Part shown: positions 1 to 21,309 of the stretch, piece after piece
Position numbering within the stretch: position 1 is the first letter of the stretch
How the letters are laid out: each line of letters starts with the position of its first letter
Assembly: GCF_020740795.1 (NCBI RefSeq)
Contig: NC_067296.1
Span: 2,581,001-2,645,000 of the forward strand
Direction: 5' to 3'
DNA: 64,000 nt
Origin: Apus apus
Taxonomy: Eukaryota; Chordata; Aves; Apodiformes; Apodidae
Notes under the pieces: generated by a model
What the model saw: the letters and a program-made list of their open reading frames with translations, nothing else
What the model was told of the DNA's origin: nothing
Database searches by the model: none
Made by a program: the position numbers and the translations under genes

Positions 1-507
1 TAGTGTCCTTTTACCTGCTGGTCCCCGTTCTCCAGCCTAAGTAGGGTTGCTGTGGGGAGAGGAGCAAACAGGTTCACTTCTCCCTGGCTTTTTTGCCTCT
101 CCAAAAACATTCAGCTGTCTTACCTGTTTAGATGATGAAGTCCTGGGAGCAGGGATGGTTGCTCAGCACATGCAATTAATAATGCAAATAAAGACAGGCT
201 TTCCTGCCAAGGTAGATGGGGCGATGGGCAGGGTACGTGTTTGTTGTGTGAGGAAATCTGTGACTGCTCCGGGTGGTTTTGGAGCAATTGTCTTCATCTG
301 CTGTAAAGCCTCATGGTATTTTGGTTACTGTGGTTGTTACCAGTGTCCCATGGGCATCCCAGGGGATGGGGCAGTGGGATTATCCTGGCATGGAGTGGCC
401 GAGTGCTGGGAGAAGGGCTCAGCCTTGCCAGTGGGTAATCCCCCTGCCCACCCACTCCTCTGCGTGCTCCAACAGCCACAACCACTTAGTTTCTCTTCTG
501 TTCCAAG
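1..507 (+). other. SNTA1: SNTA1 intron 1, 3' end
   Basis: Non-coding sequence leading to the acceptor at 506-507. I see no repeat or other element in it. Confidence 0.7.
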
Positions 508-9915
<9,408 letters not shown>

Positions 9916-10740
9916 AGGTGGAGCAGAGGGGGGGACAGAGCACCCCCAGCCCCCGGCCCACCTGTTCACCTCAAACCCCGCTCGAAGCCAGCTCGAGGAG
10001 ACCAGAGCCCCTGCCGGGCCAAGGAAAAAAGCACCGTCCAGCTGGGAAAAAACAACTCCCGGGGCGTTTGGGGTGAAATCCCTCAAGATGGCAGCACCGG
10101 GACTTCTCCGGTGTCTTCTTCCCTTCCTTCCTCCCACTCCAGCAGCTGGAGAAGCCGGGTCGGAGCCCGCCTCGTGTGGCCACGCGGTCACCACCCCAGT
10201 GCCTTGTCAGATGCTATTTTCTGTAAGAAGAACCCGTTTGTATGGATATTTTATATTTATATTGCCCGGTTAAAAATGCTGACCCGGCAGCTCTCGCCCA
10301 CCTGGCTCGGACCCCCTGGAGGTCTCCCCAGGTCCTTGCAGCACAAGGGTGTGTGCACAGGGATGTGTGTCTGTCCCCCAGGGGGACAACCTGAGGGCTG
10401 GAGACCAGAGCCAGCTCCGGAGCTCTTGAGGGATGGGAGCTGCAGATCAGCTCTGTTTGCCAAATTTTCTCCTCTGGTACTGAACGATTGGAACCACTTT
10501 TCTTCGCGGGAGTTGGACGGTTCATTTTGTTTTGCTGACTCCTCCTGGGTCACTTTATTTCTTGCTTGAGGGGGGGAGGGTTGGCAGGTGGCTGCTGGGA
10601 AACACCTTGTTTTATGAACCAAAAGATTCTGCATGAAAATGCCTTTTTTTTTGGTTTGGTTTGGGTTTTTTTTTCGGGTTTTGGTTTTTTTTTTTGGGGG
10701 GGTGGGGGGGAATCTAATAAAACATTGCAGATCACAACCA
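9916..10740 (+). other. SNTA1: SNTA1 3' UTR
   Basis: The sequence after the TGA runs through GC-rich and then T-rich DNA (about 10,640-10,700) to a canonical AATAAA at 10,716-10,721. Cleavage would fall around 10,735-10,745. The UTR would be about 0.8 kb. The exact end is inferred. Confidence 0.65.
10716..10721 (+). terminator. SNTA1: Polyadenylation signal of SNTA1
   Basis: This AATAAA hexamer follows a long T/G-rich tract and is the first canonical signal I found downstream of the SNTA1 stop codon. Confidence 0.6.
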
Positions 10741-10744
10741 GCAG

Positions 10745-11305
10745 GAGCCAAGATGTGTCTCCTGGTTTTGCTTGGAGAAGTAGAAAATCTGTGTGTGGGT
10801 GATACCTGGGCTGGGCCTCGGGGTGTTGGATACCAGGGGAAGGAAGGGGTTTGGTTGGAGGTGGTGGTGATGGTCTGGGGGTGCTGGGCACCCTGAGGTG
10901 GGTGGGTTTTAGTTGGGGACAAAAGGTCTTTTAAGGCTGGGTGTGCAGGGGGGGACAGGATGGTGCCTGCAGCAGCTTTGGCAATACCAGGGGGGTTTGA
11001 GTGACCTTTGCTTTGTGGGCTGGGCTGCTCAGCAGAGGGTGGGTGTCGTGTCCAAACTACAAAAAGTTGTGTGTTTTGCTTGTTTATATTTTTCTTTTTT
11101 TTTCCCAGGATGAGTAGCTGCCTGGCTGGGTGGCAGCAGGGGCTGTGAACATTGCTCCCTCCACCCTTGCTGGCACAGTGGGGCAAGAGGGGGCAGCCCC
11201 TGTGGGGTGGGGATGGTCTCCATGGTCTCCTGGCACACCTGTGGTACAGCCAGAACTGACCAAGTGCTTCCTGGAATAACCTCAACCACTGTTTGATTTT
11301 AATTA
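10745..11305. other. Intergenic, start of the ~36-kb gap
   Basis: Sequence downstream of SNTA1, G/T-rich, without a recognisable gene or repeat. Confidence 0.6.
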
Positions 11306-11307
11306 TT

Positions 11308-11425
11308 CCTGCTGGGAAGGGACCTTGAAGATCATCAAGCCCAACCATAACCTAAATCCCCCAACCATAACCTCATCTACCCCTTCAGTGCTTAAGTCAT
11401 GTCCCTAAGCACTATGTTACCCAGA
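11308..11425 (-). mobile_element. CR1 LINE fragment, 3' end
   Basis: GGGAAGGGACCTTGAAGATC followed by CCCAACCATAACC and a CTTAAGTCATGTCCCTAAGCA segment is the reverse of a CR1 3' end of the type that also occurs at 11,640-11,938. Confidence 0.6.
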
Positions 11426-11639
11426 TGAATCCCTGTTAGGGTGGGGCTTGGCACTGAAAAGCCTTTTCTCTCCCAAAAAGTGAGGGGCTGCTGCTGGTGA
11501 GCTACAGAGGGTGCCCAGCCATGGCCAAATTCTCTCCAGAGCTTCTGGCTCTCTCTGCTCCAGTGATGGAGCCTCCTCTCACCCATGCTTCATGTGGAGC
11601 TCCAAGGCTGTGGGTGGACAGTGATTGGCCTTTGAGGTC

Positions 11640-11938
11640 TCTCTAGCAAGAAGCAAGAGGACAAGAGGAAATGGCCTCAAGTTGCACCAGGGGACATTTA
11701 GTTTGGATATTAGAAGGAACTTATTCACTTAAAGGGTTGTGAGGCACTGGGACAGGTTGCCCAGGGAGGTGGTTGAATCACCATCCCTGGAGGTGTTCAA
11801 AAGACACGTAGAGGTGGTGCTGAGGGACATGGTTTAAGCACTGGACTTGGTAGAGCTGGGTTAGTGGTTGGTAGAGCGAGGTTATGGTTGGACTCGATGA
11901 TCTGAAAGGTCTTTTCCAACCATAAGGTTTCTGTGACT
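11640..11938 (+). mobile_element. CR1 LINE, 3' end
   Basis: The copy reads through AGGACAAGAGGAAATGGCCT, GACAGGTTGCCCAGGGAGG, GAGGGACATGGTTTAAGCA and GATCTGAAAGGTCTTTTCC to a degenerate TTCTGTGA tail. It is 5'-truncated, as is normal for CR1. With the fragment at 11,308-11,425 it forms an inverted pair. Confidence 0.85.
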
Positions 11939-11944
11939 CTTGTA

Positions 11945-12297
11945 GGCCCCCTTAGGTACTGGAAGGTGCTCCAAGGTCTCCCTGGAGCCTTCTCTTCTCC
12001 AGGCTGAACACCCCAACTCTCCCAGCCTGTCTCCAGAGCAGAGCTGCTCCAGCCCTTGGATCATCTCCGTGGCCTCCTCTGGTCTCACTCCATCATCTCT
12101 GTGTCCTTCTTATGTTGGGAACCCCAGAACTGAACCCAGCCCTGCAGGGGGGGGGCCTCACCAGAGCTGAGCAGAGGGGACAATCTCCTCCCTGCTGGTC
12201 ACGCTGCTGGTGACAGCCCAGGACACGGGTGGTTTCTGGGCTGCCAGGGCACATGTCTGGCTCATCTCCACCTTTCCATCCACCAGGACCCCCAGCT
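11945..12297 (-). mobile_element. CR1 LINE, internal part
   Basis: Reverse-oriented CR1 sequence containing CTTCTCTTCTCCAGGCTGAA, the CCTGTCTCCAGAGCAGAGC segment and TCCACCAGGACCCCCAG. The 3' tail is missing; it abuts the end of the preceding + copy. Confidence 0.8.
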
Positions 12298-14020
12298 GGT
12301 GCTGGTGGGTTCACGCCATGAGCAGCAAACACACGGCAGGAAAGCCATAAAAAATACAAAGCAACCAGGGCAGCAGGGAACGTGGGGTTTGAGCAGGGAG
12401 GAAGCTCAGGAGCAGCTGATTTGGCATCAGGAATATTTTTTTCCTGGGATCCATCTCTTACCTGCTGAGCTTTTTTGTGGGACAGGAGGGGGCTCAAGGA
12501 ACCCAGGCAGGTCCAGCCTGTGCTTCCCTGTGCAGCAGGGCTGGCAGGAGCCACCTTTTCTGAATGAACAAGCCCCTGCTTTTTATTGCACGTGACTGTC
12601 AGATTTCCAGGAGACCTTGCAAAATGGATTTGTAAAAGAAAAAAAACAACACACACACAAAAAAAACAAGAAAAGAAAAAAAAAAAGCCCACGTTACTGA
12701 CTGCTAAATCAATACAACAAGTAATTTAGAAACAGATGGTGTATTTTTCTATGATCAAAAGCGTGTCTGCACAAGGAAACACATTATTACTGCAATTTAC
12801 CTTCCTCTTCCTGCCCTACAGCCATTACTCTTTGGGGTTCATTCCAATAAAAGAGGGAATCACTCCCAATCCAGAGCAGTTTTCCTATTAATCTTATACA
12901 CCACAAACTGCCTTGGCTTTCCCAGCTCAGCTCAGGCAGCCTGGCCTGCTCTGGGCCTGAAAGAAACAGCTCCATTCCCAGATGGATATTTCTTCCCTTT
13001 GATTACTTTGATATTGGTGATGGGGGTGGGGATCTCCCCCCCCTCCAGTGTATTTTAAGGTGATTTCTCAGCTGCTTCACTCCTCTGACACCATCCTCTC
13101 TGCTCCATGGGATTCTTTCCCTATTGATGCTCAGGGAAAGGGGTCTGGGAATAAAAGAATGGCCTCGTTTCTCCAGGTGATGTGGGATCTTGAAACATAA
13201 ACCAGCCAGAAACAAGATGGAAACTGCTTCCCCAAGAGGAGCCTGTGGCAGCTGGAGAGCTCTGCCTGAATCCATCAGCATCTTTGATCCTTGGGAAGAT
13301 GCCCAGAGAGGTGGCATGAGCATCCTGGGGACAGTGGTTCTTTTCCAGACTGGTGCTGAAGGATCAAGACCAGCAGCTGAAGTCTTAAAACTCCTAAATT
13401 CCTAAAACTCCTAGCTTTCCTGAAATTCCCAGTTCTCCTCGATGCCCAGAAACATCCAGACATCTGGAACCAGCACTGAATTTCTCTGCCTGGAGAAGGA
13501 TTTGGGGTCAGCAGCAGGGACTGGTGCAGGATGGCATCTGTGTGGGCTGGTGAGTGTTCCTGCTTGGGAACACACCACGTTATTCCCTAGGGAGCAGTGG
13601 CAGCTCCTCCAGGTTTTATTCTTTCAGGCACTTTTATAGCAGAAGGACTAATATTTTTGAAAGGGCCTTTAAAATAAATATAATGAACTCATCTTATAGA
13701 ACTGGGATGATGGTTAATGGGTGCAGATAAAAAGCAGATTTCCTCAGCTGTGTCACTGTGAGGCAAATTAAGATTTATTTGGCCACTGTGACTGAAAGAG
13801 CTCCAGGAAAGGGGATTTTAGAGGTGCTGTGAGTGTTGGGGAAATTCATGGCAAGTGGGAAAGGAGGAGGGGGCAAAAAAATCCTGATTTTGCTCTCTAT
13901 GTGGAGCTCCTGGGGTGCTGGTTTCCAGAGGGGGCTGAAGTGGGGGTGGAAATGGAGGCACGGAGAGGTTGGCACCCAAATTGCTCTGATGCCAGCCCTG
14001 ATGGATGAGGAGAAGCAGAT
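12298..14020. other. Intergenic, no gene seen
   Basis: Includes an A-rich simple tract (12,638-12,688) and two AT-rich stretches (12,690-12,900 and 13,630-13,800) that could be conserved non-coding sequence. No coding frame with family resemblance. Confidence 0.5.
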
Positions 14021-14612
14021 GATCACAGAATCACAGAATCCTAGGGGTTGGAAGGGACCTGGAAAGATCACCCAGCCCAACCCCCCTGCCAGAGCAGGGT
14101 CACCCAGAGCACATCACACAGGAACATGTCCAGGGGGGTTTGAATGTCTCCAGAGAAGGAGACTCCACAGCCTCTCTGGGCAGCCTGTCCCAGGGCTCTG
14201 TCACCCTCACAGGAAAGAAGTTCTTCCTGATACTCACATGGAACCTCCTGTGCTCCAGTTTGCACCCATTGCCCCTTGTCCTGTCACTGGACATCACTGA
14301 ACAAAGCCTGGCTCCTTCCTCCTGACACTCACCCTTTACATATTTGTAAACACTGATGAGGTCTCCCCTCAGTCTCCTTTTCTCCAAGCTCAAGAGCCCC
14401 AGCTCCCTCAGCCTTTCCTCATCAGGGAGATGTTCCACTCCCTCCATCATCTCTGTGGCTCTGCCCTGGACTCTTTCCAGCACTTCCCTGTCCTTGAACC
14501 GTGGGGCCCAGAACTGGACAAAACATTCCAGATGTGGCCTCACCAAGGCAGAATAGAGGGGCAGGAGAACCTCCCTTGACCTACTAACCACTCCCTTTCT
14601 ACCCCACCCCAG
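14021..14612 (-). mobile_element. CR1 LINE with ORF2 C-terminal remnant
   Basis: The left end carries the tail ATCACAGAATCACAGAATCC. Read in reverse it encodes the C-terminal end of CR1 ORF2 (motifs [54 protein letters not shown]). It is 5'-truncated. The same subfamily occurs inverted at 15,745-16,412. Confidence 0.93.
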
Positions 14613-14859
14613 GCATGGGGTGCATGAGAAAGCTGGCAGCAGGACATCCCCAGCTCTCAGCATCCCCAGCACCAGCAGGACGAGAGGGAAGTTTCGCCCC
14701 AGAAACATCTTTTCCAGGTGACAAGACCTGGAAAACGGCCCCAGACGAAGGAGCTGGAGAGAGGAGAGAGAAGAGAGAGATGCAGGCAGAGTGATTAGGT
14801 TGTCCCCAGGTGTTTGCTCACCCCCAGAACACTGGTTCCCCCCCCCCCGCCGCTTGTTC

Positions 14860-15290
14860 TTCCCATTAGTCGGCTCTGACCTTTCAGCGCCGTAATCAAA
14901 CAAGACAACCCAACGCCTAAATCCCAGCATTTAGCCCTGACATTTACAATTGGTTCTCGAGTAAGAGAGCCCGAATGAACATTTTCTAGAGGCCAGCGTG
15001 CTGGGGGGGAACGGGAATCAAATCATTCATGAGCTGAATACCAGGCGTGCCGGGCCCCGCCAGCCGCCTGCCCACGCCCGCAGCGCAGCGCTTGCTATTT
15101 GTACTGCAGCACTTGTCCTTCAAAAGTCAATATTCATCTAGAGTTAGTGTGGCAGGGCAGTGCCCCCCATCCCACCCACCTCTCCTCTTCATGGTGCAGG
15201 GAAACTGTATTTGGCATTTGATGAGTGTAAACAGGAGTGAGATTAGCCGGGCGGGAGCAGGGAGGCTGCGTTAAATGTTACGGATCCCAG
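14860..15290. promoter_or_regulatory. Candidate conserved non-coding element between inverted CR1 copies
   Basis: The block is free of repeats, mixes CpG dinucleotides with AT-rich homeobox-like words (TAATCAAA, CAATTGG, AATCATTCATGAG, AATATTCATC) and lies between two inverted CR1 insertions. The texture resembles vertebrate enhancers, but conservation was not tested. Confidence 0.3.
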
Positions 15291-15744
15291 GCAGTAATGA
15301 GGATGTTTTCTCTCTTTCAGCCTTGGTTGTAACCTGGCTGGGAAAGTGAGGTCTTGGTGCAACCCTTGGTTCATCCCTTGGTGTGGACCTGCAGCTGATC
15401 TGCTGTTCCATACCCGTGCATGTCCCTGGGCAGGGATGGGCTTTTCCAGCCCCATCTCCAGGGGAACGGAGCCTGGAGGTCTTAGCAGGGTTTGCCTGGG
15501 GAAAAGTGTAGGGCTGGTGGGACATTGGGGTGTGCTGAGAGCCAAAACACCCCTGGCAGCTCCCAGGTCCTGCTCCTATCCCACCGTAGCTCCCTTGGCT
15601 TGTCCTTCTCAGCTTGCTTCTGTGTGATAACTTCCCACTTGAGCCACTTAATGAAGTTAAAGACATTAAAAAAAATTAGTGTGTCTGGATAAGGTTTCTC
15701 ACACTGCTGCTCCTGACTTTCAGTGTTCTTCTTGCTTCCTTGGA

Positions 15745-16412
15745 GATGTTGGGTCCTGGGGGTCCTGGTGGACAGGAGGATGACCATGAGCCAGCAATGT
15801 GCCTTGTGGCTAAGAAGGCCAATGGCATCCTGGGGTGTATTAGAAAGGGGGTGGTTAGTAGGTCAAGGGAGGTTCTCCTCCCCCTCTATTCTGCCTTGGT
15901 GAGGCCACATCTGGAGTATTGTGTCCAGTTCTGGGCCCCTCAGTTCCAGAAGGACAGGGAACTGCTGGAAAGAGCCCAGAGCAGAGCCACAGAGATGCTG
16001 GAGGGAGTGGAACATCTCCCTGATGAGGAAAGGCTGAGGGAGCTGGGGCTCTTGAGCTTGGAGGAGACCGAGGGGCAACCTCATCCATGTTTACAAATAT
16101 GGAAAGGGTGAGTGTCAGGAGGGCAGAGCCAGGATTTGTTCAGTGGTGTCCAGTGACAAGACAAGGGGCAGTGGGTGCAAACTGGAGCCCAGGAAGTTCC
16201 AGCTCAACATGAGGAAGAACTTCTTTCCTGTGAGAGTGACAGAGCCCTGGGACAGGCTGCCCAGAGAGGCTGTGGAGTCTCCTTCTCTGGAGACATTCAA
16301 ACCCACCTGGACATGTTCCTGTGTGATGTGCTCTGGGTGACCCTGCTCTGGCAGGGGGGTTGGGCTGGGTGATCTTTCCAGGTCCCTTCCAACCCCTGAG
16401 ATTCTGTGATTC
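15745..16412 (+). mobile_element. CR1 LINE with ORF2 C-terminal remnant
   Basis: It starts near the GGTCCTGGTGGACAGGAGGA segment, runs through the ORF2 C-terminal region ([29 protein letters not shown]) and ends TGAGATTCTGTGATTCTG. The frame breaks near LSLEETEGQ. It is one of the longer copies in the window. Confidence 0.95.
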
Positions 16413-16895
16413 TGCAGTTCCTTCCAACAGCAGCAAAAGCAGATGGGCTGCAAACCGGGGCAGCACAGCTCCCTCTCCACCCTGCCTGGGAACATTCTCA
16501 TCTCCTAACTAGGCTTAAAGACTCTGAAACACTCTGCCCCACCTGGCTGAGTCACGGCCCTTCTCTGCCTTTGCTGATACAACGTTTGAAGGAATTAATG
16601 TACTTGTTTAGATTACAGAAAACAGAACATACCATGTCCAAAGCAATTCTTATTGCCAGATTTGCCCAGTGTTGTTCCCTGTGTGGCTTTTCCAACATTG
16701 TTCTGTTGCTCAGGGCCATCCAGTTTGGAGGATCAGCATTTGTGTCTGCACCCTCTTTGCATCAAGCAGCATCTCCCAAAGTTGCCAGATGTGGAAAGGA
16801 AGGCACCACCTGCATCTGCATGATGGTTCTGCTGAGGTGCTGAGTGTTGGTGGGAGGGGGGGTGAGGCAGGATGTGGCTTTGGGGTGGAGAGGAG
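16413..16895. other. Intergenic, no gene seen
   Basis: Unique sequence between the CR1 copy and the 24-bp minisatellite; nothing recognisable. Confidence 0.5.
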
Positions 16896-16900
16896 GAAGA

Positions 16901-17308
16901 TGTTTGGTGCTGGGAAGATGGAGGTGTTGGGTGCTGGGAAGATGGAGGTGTTGGGTGCTGGGAAGATGGAGGTGTTGGGTGTTGGGAAGATGGAGACATT
17001 GGGTGCTGGGAAGATGGAAACATTGGGTGCTGGGAAGGTGGACGTGTTGGGTACTGGCAAGATGAAGGTGTTGGGTGCTGGGAAGATGGAGACATTGGGT
17101 GCTGGGAAGATGGAGACATTGGGTGCTGGGAAGATGGAGGTGTTGGGTGCTGGGAAGATGGAGACATTGGGTGCTGGGAAGATGAAGGTGTTGGGTGCTG
17201 GGAAGATGAAGGTGTTCGGTGCTGGGAGGATGGAGGTGTTGGGTGCTGGGAAGATGGAGGTGTTGGGTGCTGGGAAGATGGAGATGTTGGGTGCTGGGAA
17301 GCACGAGC
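16901..17308 (+). repeat. 24-bp minisatellite, about 17 units
   Basis: The unit is ATGGAGGTGTTGGGTGCTGG plus GAAG, with a second variant carrying GACATT in place of GGTGTT. Variants are intermixed rather than in blocks. Since 24 is a multiple of three, several frames stay open on both strands and read as false proteins with a GAGKME-type repeat. Confidence 0.97.
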
Positions 17309-19065
17309 ATGCTGTGCACTGATGTGGGCACGACCACTTGCATGAACATGCTCATGCTGTTGGCAGCAGCACTGGTGGTGGCGTGGGCCCTGCAGCCTGC
17401 CAGGCTTGTAAAGGAGTAAGAGCATCACAGAAAAAGCAGTATTTCTTTTTAAAAAGGCTTATTTCTGACTTTTATCAACTTGCACCTAAAAGTTGCACTT
17501 CAATCACAGGCAGGTCTCAAATGGGGGTGTCTCTAGAGAGTTGTGGAGGCTTCGCTGACCAGCTGGACCTGGCATGGGGCACCCAAGCACCCCATCCCAC
17601 TCCATGGGTGCTTCTGGAATCTGTGTTCCCAGCCTGCAGGGACCTCAGCTCCACACTTCACCCCCAGTAATTCCTATTTTGCCCTGTGCCCACTGGGCTG
17701 CTGCTGCTCCTCTTCCTTTCACTCTTTATGGAAAATACTTCTTCCCCCCTTGCTGCCCGGTGCTGTGCCTGCCTGTTGGGGTGCTGGGTCCCCTTCCAGC
17801 CCGTGTGTGTGACGTGGTGACAGGGCATGATGTGACATCGTGTGAGAAATGAGTCCCTGATAACCCTTTTCTCCTCCTTCTGGTAGAGGTAAATCGGGTT
17901 GTGGGGGGATGAATTTGAATGCGTGAATGTCTCGAGGAGACTCCCCCGAAACACTGGGTGGTGAAGGTTTCAGCCACGTCCTGGGGTGGAAATCTGCATG
18001 TCTGGGATGGGGACAGAGCAGGTGGGTGCGGGCAGGGAGAGGCTGTGTGCAGCTGGGACCCCCTGGTTAAGCTGGAGCTTTTCCTCCCCTCTTTGGGCAC
18101 CTCTGGAGCATCCCTTCACCTCTCCCTGCCTCCACTTCTGGCAGCGCTGGTGTCTCCACAAGGCTTGGGTGGGGGTATAATCACCCTGTAACTAGTTTCC
18201 CACCACCAAGGGAGGACATGGCCATTTCTCCACGGGGCTGGGCCCTATTTCCCTTTCCCAGCTGATGCTTCCCTGCCATCACAAGCTCTCCAGAAGCTCC
18301 ATGTATCTTTCCAGGGCCCTCCCACGTGCTCCAGCCGCAGGTAAAGGAGCTCTGAGCATCATTTCCCTCCCTCCTGCCATCACCAACAGGGGGTCCTGGG
18401 TCCTGGCCACACCCTGGCAAGAGTCTCCTCCAGCAGCTTCCTGAGCCCTCTGGGGTGAAACCCAGCTCTGCACACCCCCATTTCCACCTCCCCCCATCTC
18501 TTTGCTGACACTGGGGGGTGCTGGGGCAGTGATGCTGGAGGACCTGCCCAGGCTGGGCACAGCAGGCACCTGGCACAGCTCCACCAGCATTTGAGGAAAC
18601 CATCTAAACCAACTCCCACCCAGCTCTAGTCCTTGACCCTGGTAAGTACCAGTGTCTGCCCAGTGCAGGTTGGTGGAATCTCCTCAATTCAGTTGGTGTC
18701 TCACTTCAGTAGTTTCCTTTTCAGACTCCGTCAGCAAACTTTTTGCCTTGTTGTAGGCAAATTTTGGACCTTTCCTGTAGTGTTTGTGCTTCTGGGAGTT
18801 CCTGTGACCTTGGGCTGTTTTCTACTGTTATCAGTTTAAAAAAAAAAAAGTAACAGAAAGGCCAAGAGTACAAGGAGAGAGAAGCAAATGGGTGTGAGGG
18901 AGCAGCTCTGCTGCTGATGAGCCAGAGCAAGATGAGCCCACAGGTGACACCTCCATCCTCTTCCTTGTCACAAAACAAGGGGGCAACCAGTGTGGACACT
19001 GTCCCTGAAGACACTGGGAAAGAATTCAGCAGAAAGCCAGGGAAAGCTGGATGTTTTCACCCCAG
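17309..19065. other. Intergenic, no gene seen
   Basis: Unique sequence of mixed composition; no convincing coding exon, CR1 or tandem repeat was recognised. Confidence 0.5.
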
Positions 19066-19069
19066 CTCT

Positions 19070-19145
19070 GCCACTCATTTGTTTTAGGTGCAGGCATGGG
19101 CTGGCTCTGTGCCTCAGTTTCCCTTTCCATAAAAGGACCACATCC
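19070..19145 (+). mobile_element. Possible MIR-type SINE relic
   Basis: CTCTGTGCCTCAGTTTCCC followed by CATAAAA is the hallmark 3' half of MIR elements, old SINEs shared by amniotes. The match is short and degraded. Confidence 0.4.
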
Positions 19146-21255
19146 CTGCACATTGGCAGCTGGGAGCAGCAGAAGCAGCTTGGAATCCTGCACCACGAGT
19201 TATCCCAAGGGATGAAGTGCTTTGGAAATGTTCCTGTAAAGTCTTTTTGTGTATGTGATGCCTTTGTAAACATAGATGTAAATGTAGATCTATCTAGTTT
19301 TCTATCTGTCTGTCTGTCTCTCAGTTTATAAATAGATCCATTTAATTTCCCTCTGCTCTCAAACAGATGAGGTTTCAAGAGGTTGAGGAAATGAGGGTGG
19401 CTGAATTGGGAACCAGAAGATCCAGATTTGTTTTACAGCAACAGCCTGAAAACCAGATAAAATTGGACTTGATTTTTCTAATACTCATCCAGGAGTCCTG
19501 GAGCCAGAAGTGGGACATAATGTATAAAGTGGTGTGATACAGATGATACCTTTTCAGAGTTTCCATGTTTTTCATTATAGTATATATTATCAATGCTGCA
19601 TGGTAGATTTTTTTCCCCCAAAACATTCCTTCTGAAAGCAGAAGGTTGTTTTTGAAGGCTCTTCTGTACTGGTGACATATCCATATGCAGTATAAATGAC
19701 CTGTTGTTGCAGAAGATGATAATGGGAATAAATACTAAATTAAAAAAAATAATAATCAAACCTTGTAGATCAGGAAAAATAGCAGAATTTCCAACACCCA
19801 GAAAGCTCCTGCTCTAGCAAAGGGCAGGTATCCATGGCAACAGGAGCCCTCACTGTCACGATAATAAAAAAATATATTATTCTAGGAAAGCTCTTAAAAG
19901 GGAAATATACATTTTGCTGAGGTGGATGATGAAATATTGGGCAGCAGAGAGAAGAATGAGCCAGAGGAATCTGGAAAGTGATCCCAGCAGTTCTGCAGGT
20001 AGGGAGGGGGGATGCAGAGCTGGCAGGAGGATGGGCAGCATCCCGTGGCCCTATCCAGGACTTGGCTGCATCCAGCTCTGTGCCCAGGACTTGGAGACCA
20101 TGGCAGGTCCACCCCTATGGGAATACCTGGAGCAATGCAAACCTGGTGGCAAATCTGGGACTTTGGGGTTGTGGAGGTGCAGGGGGTGAGGGGTGCAAGG
20201 GACCCCCAGTTCTGTTGGCAGCAGCCAGAGGTTTTGGTGGGCACGGAGTGTCCTCCTGGCACCGTGGCTGGCCATGTGCTCCTGGCTGCAGGGCCACGTG
20301 CCAGCCAGCTGGGAGACATCAAGCTCTGGCAGCTTTTTTGGAGCAGGCTCTGGGTTTCTTTGCAAAGAGAGCGTTGTGGAAAACCAGCGTGGTGGCTGAA
20401 CCTTTTCAGGGTTTGAATTTAGCCAAGAAGTTTAAAAACCAGTGCTGGCATGTCAGCGTTTCACCAGTAGTGAAAAAGGGATGTGTTGAGGTTTGCAGAA
20501 CACTTGGGAACAAAAAGAAATGCTGTATTTTCCCTCCTAGGGTGCTGAGGATTTTGCACCCAGCAAGAAGCAGGGGGTGAACCCTCGGTGGGAGGGTCCA
20601 GCCATCCACAGCACAGTGCTCACTGCTCCACAGCCTGCCCAGGGTGGGATGGAGATCTGGGACCCCCTATGGAAACTGCTCTGTGGAGCACCCAGCTTGT
20701 CCCCCATGGCCCTGCCACCACCACGCAAGGGTCACCTCCTGCCTTGTGTCCTGGTGGCTGCTGGATCATCTGTGGAGGAGTAGATCCTGCAGCACAGGGG
20801 CAGGAGGGATGCTCTGGGAGCCTGGGGGCTGCTCAGCAGTTTGGGGCTCTTTCGTGGCTCTCTCTGGGTTTTGGAGTGGTGCCTCTGGTGCATCTTTTGG
20901 TCCTGCCTGCTGACAGCACTGAGGTGTGGGGCAAAACCCCCCCTTGGGGCAGCCCAGCCTGAACCCTTCCTGCAGGTGGTCTCTGCAGTGTGGAGGAGGG
21001 AGTCTGGCCCAGGGATGGAGAGAAAAAGGGAAAAAAACATACCCAGAAATAGAGGAGCAAGAGAGAAGTGGCCCTGTCCTGGGTGACAGGGGAGCCTGGG
21101 GGTAACTGTCCCTGTCCCACCCACCACTGTCCCCCCTTTGGGGCTGGGAACTAGGCATGTGCTGTGCCTGGGTGGGTGGTGGCAGCTGCCTAGGGATGCT
21201 CCTGCTTTGGGTTCTCCCCCTCTTCCACGCACTAATCATGTCTCTTCTCTTTCTT
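19146..21255. other. Intergenic, no gene seen
   Basis: Contains a short TCTG run (19,303-19,320) and AT-rich stretches (19,440-19,910). The remainder is GC-richer unique sequence without recognisable genes. Confidence 0.5.
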
Positions 21256-21259
21256 CCAG

Positions 21260-21306
21260 CATCTCTCCCTGCCTGGATGTTCAGCCTGGCATCCCTCCTG
21301 CCCCAG
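21260..21306 (+). ncRNA. Candidate small exon of an unknown transcript
   Basis: A 47-bp segment lies between a very strong acceptor (TCTTCTCTTTCTTCCAG) and a strong donor (CAG then GTAAGG). No protein family is recognised, and this could be chance. It lies 1.3 kb upstream of the CpG-rich block. Confidence 0.2.
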
Positions 21307-21309
21307 GTA

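Noticed and set aside
14100..14930. 276-codon minus-strand frame
   Set aside because: It is the CR1 ORF2 end fused by chance to flanking sequence, not a host gene.
16669..17428. Open frames of 217 and 231 codons on opposite strands
   Set aside because: Artefact of the 24-bp minisatellite, whose period is a multiple of three.
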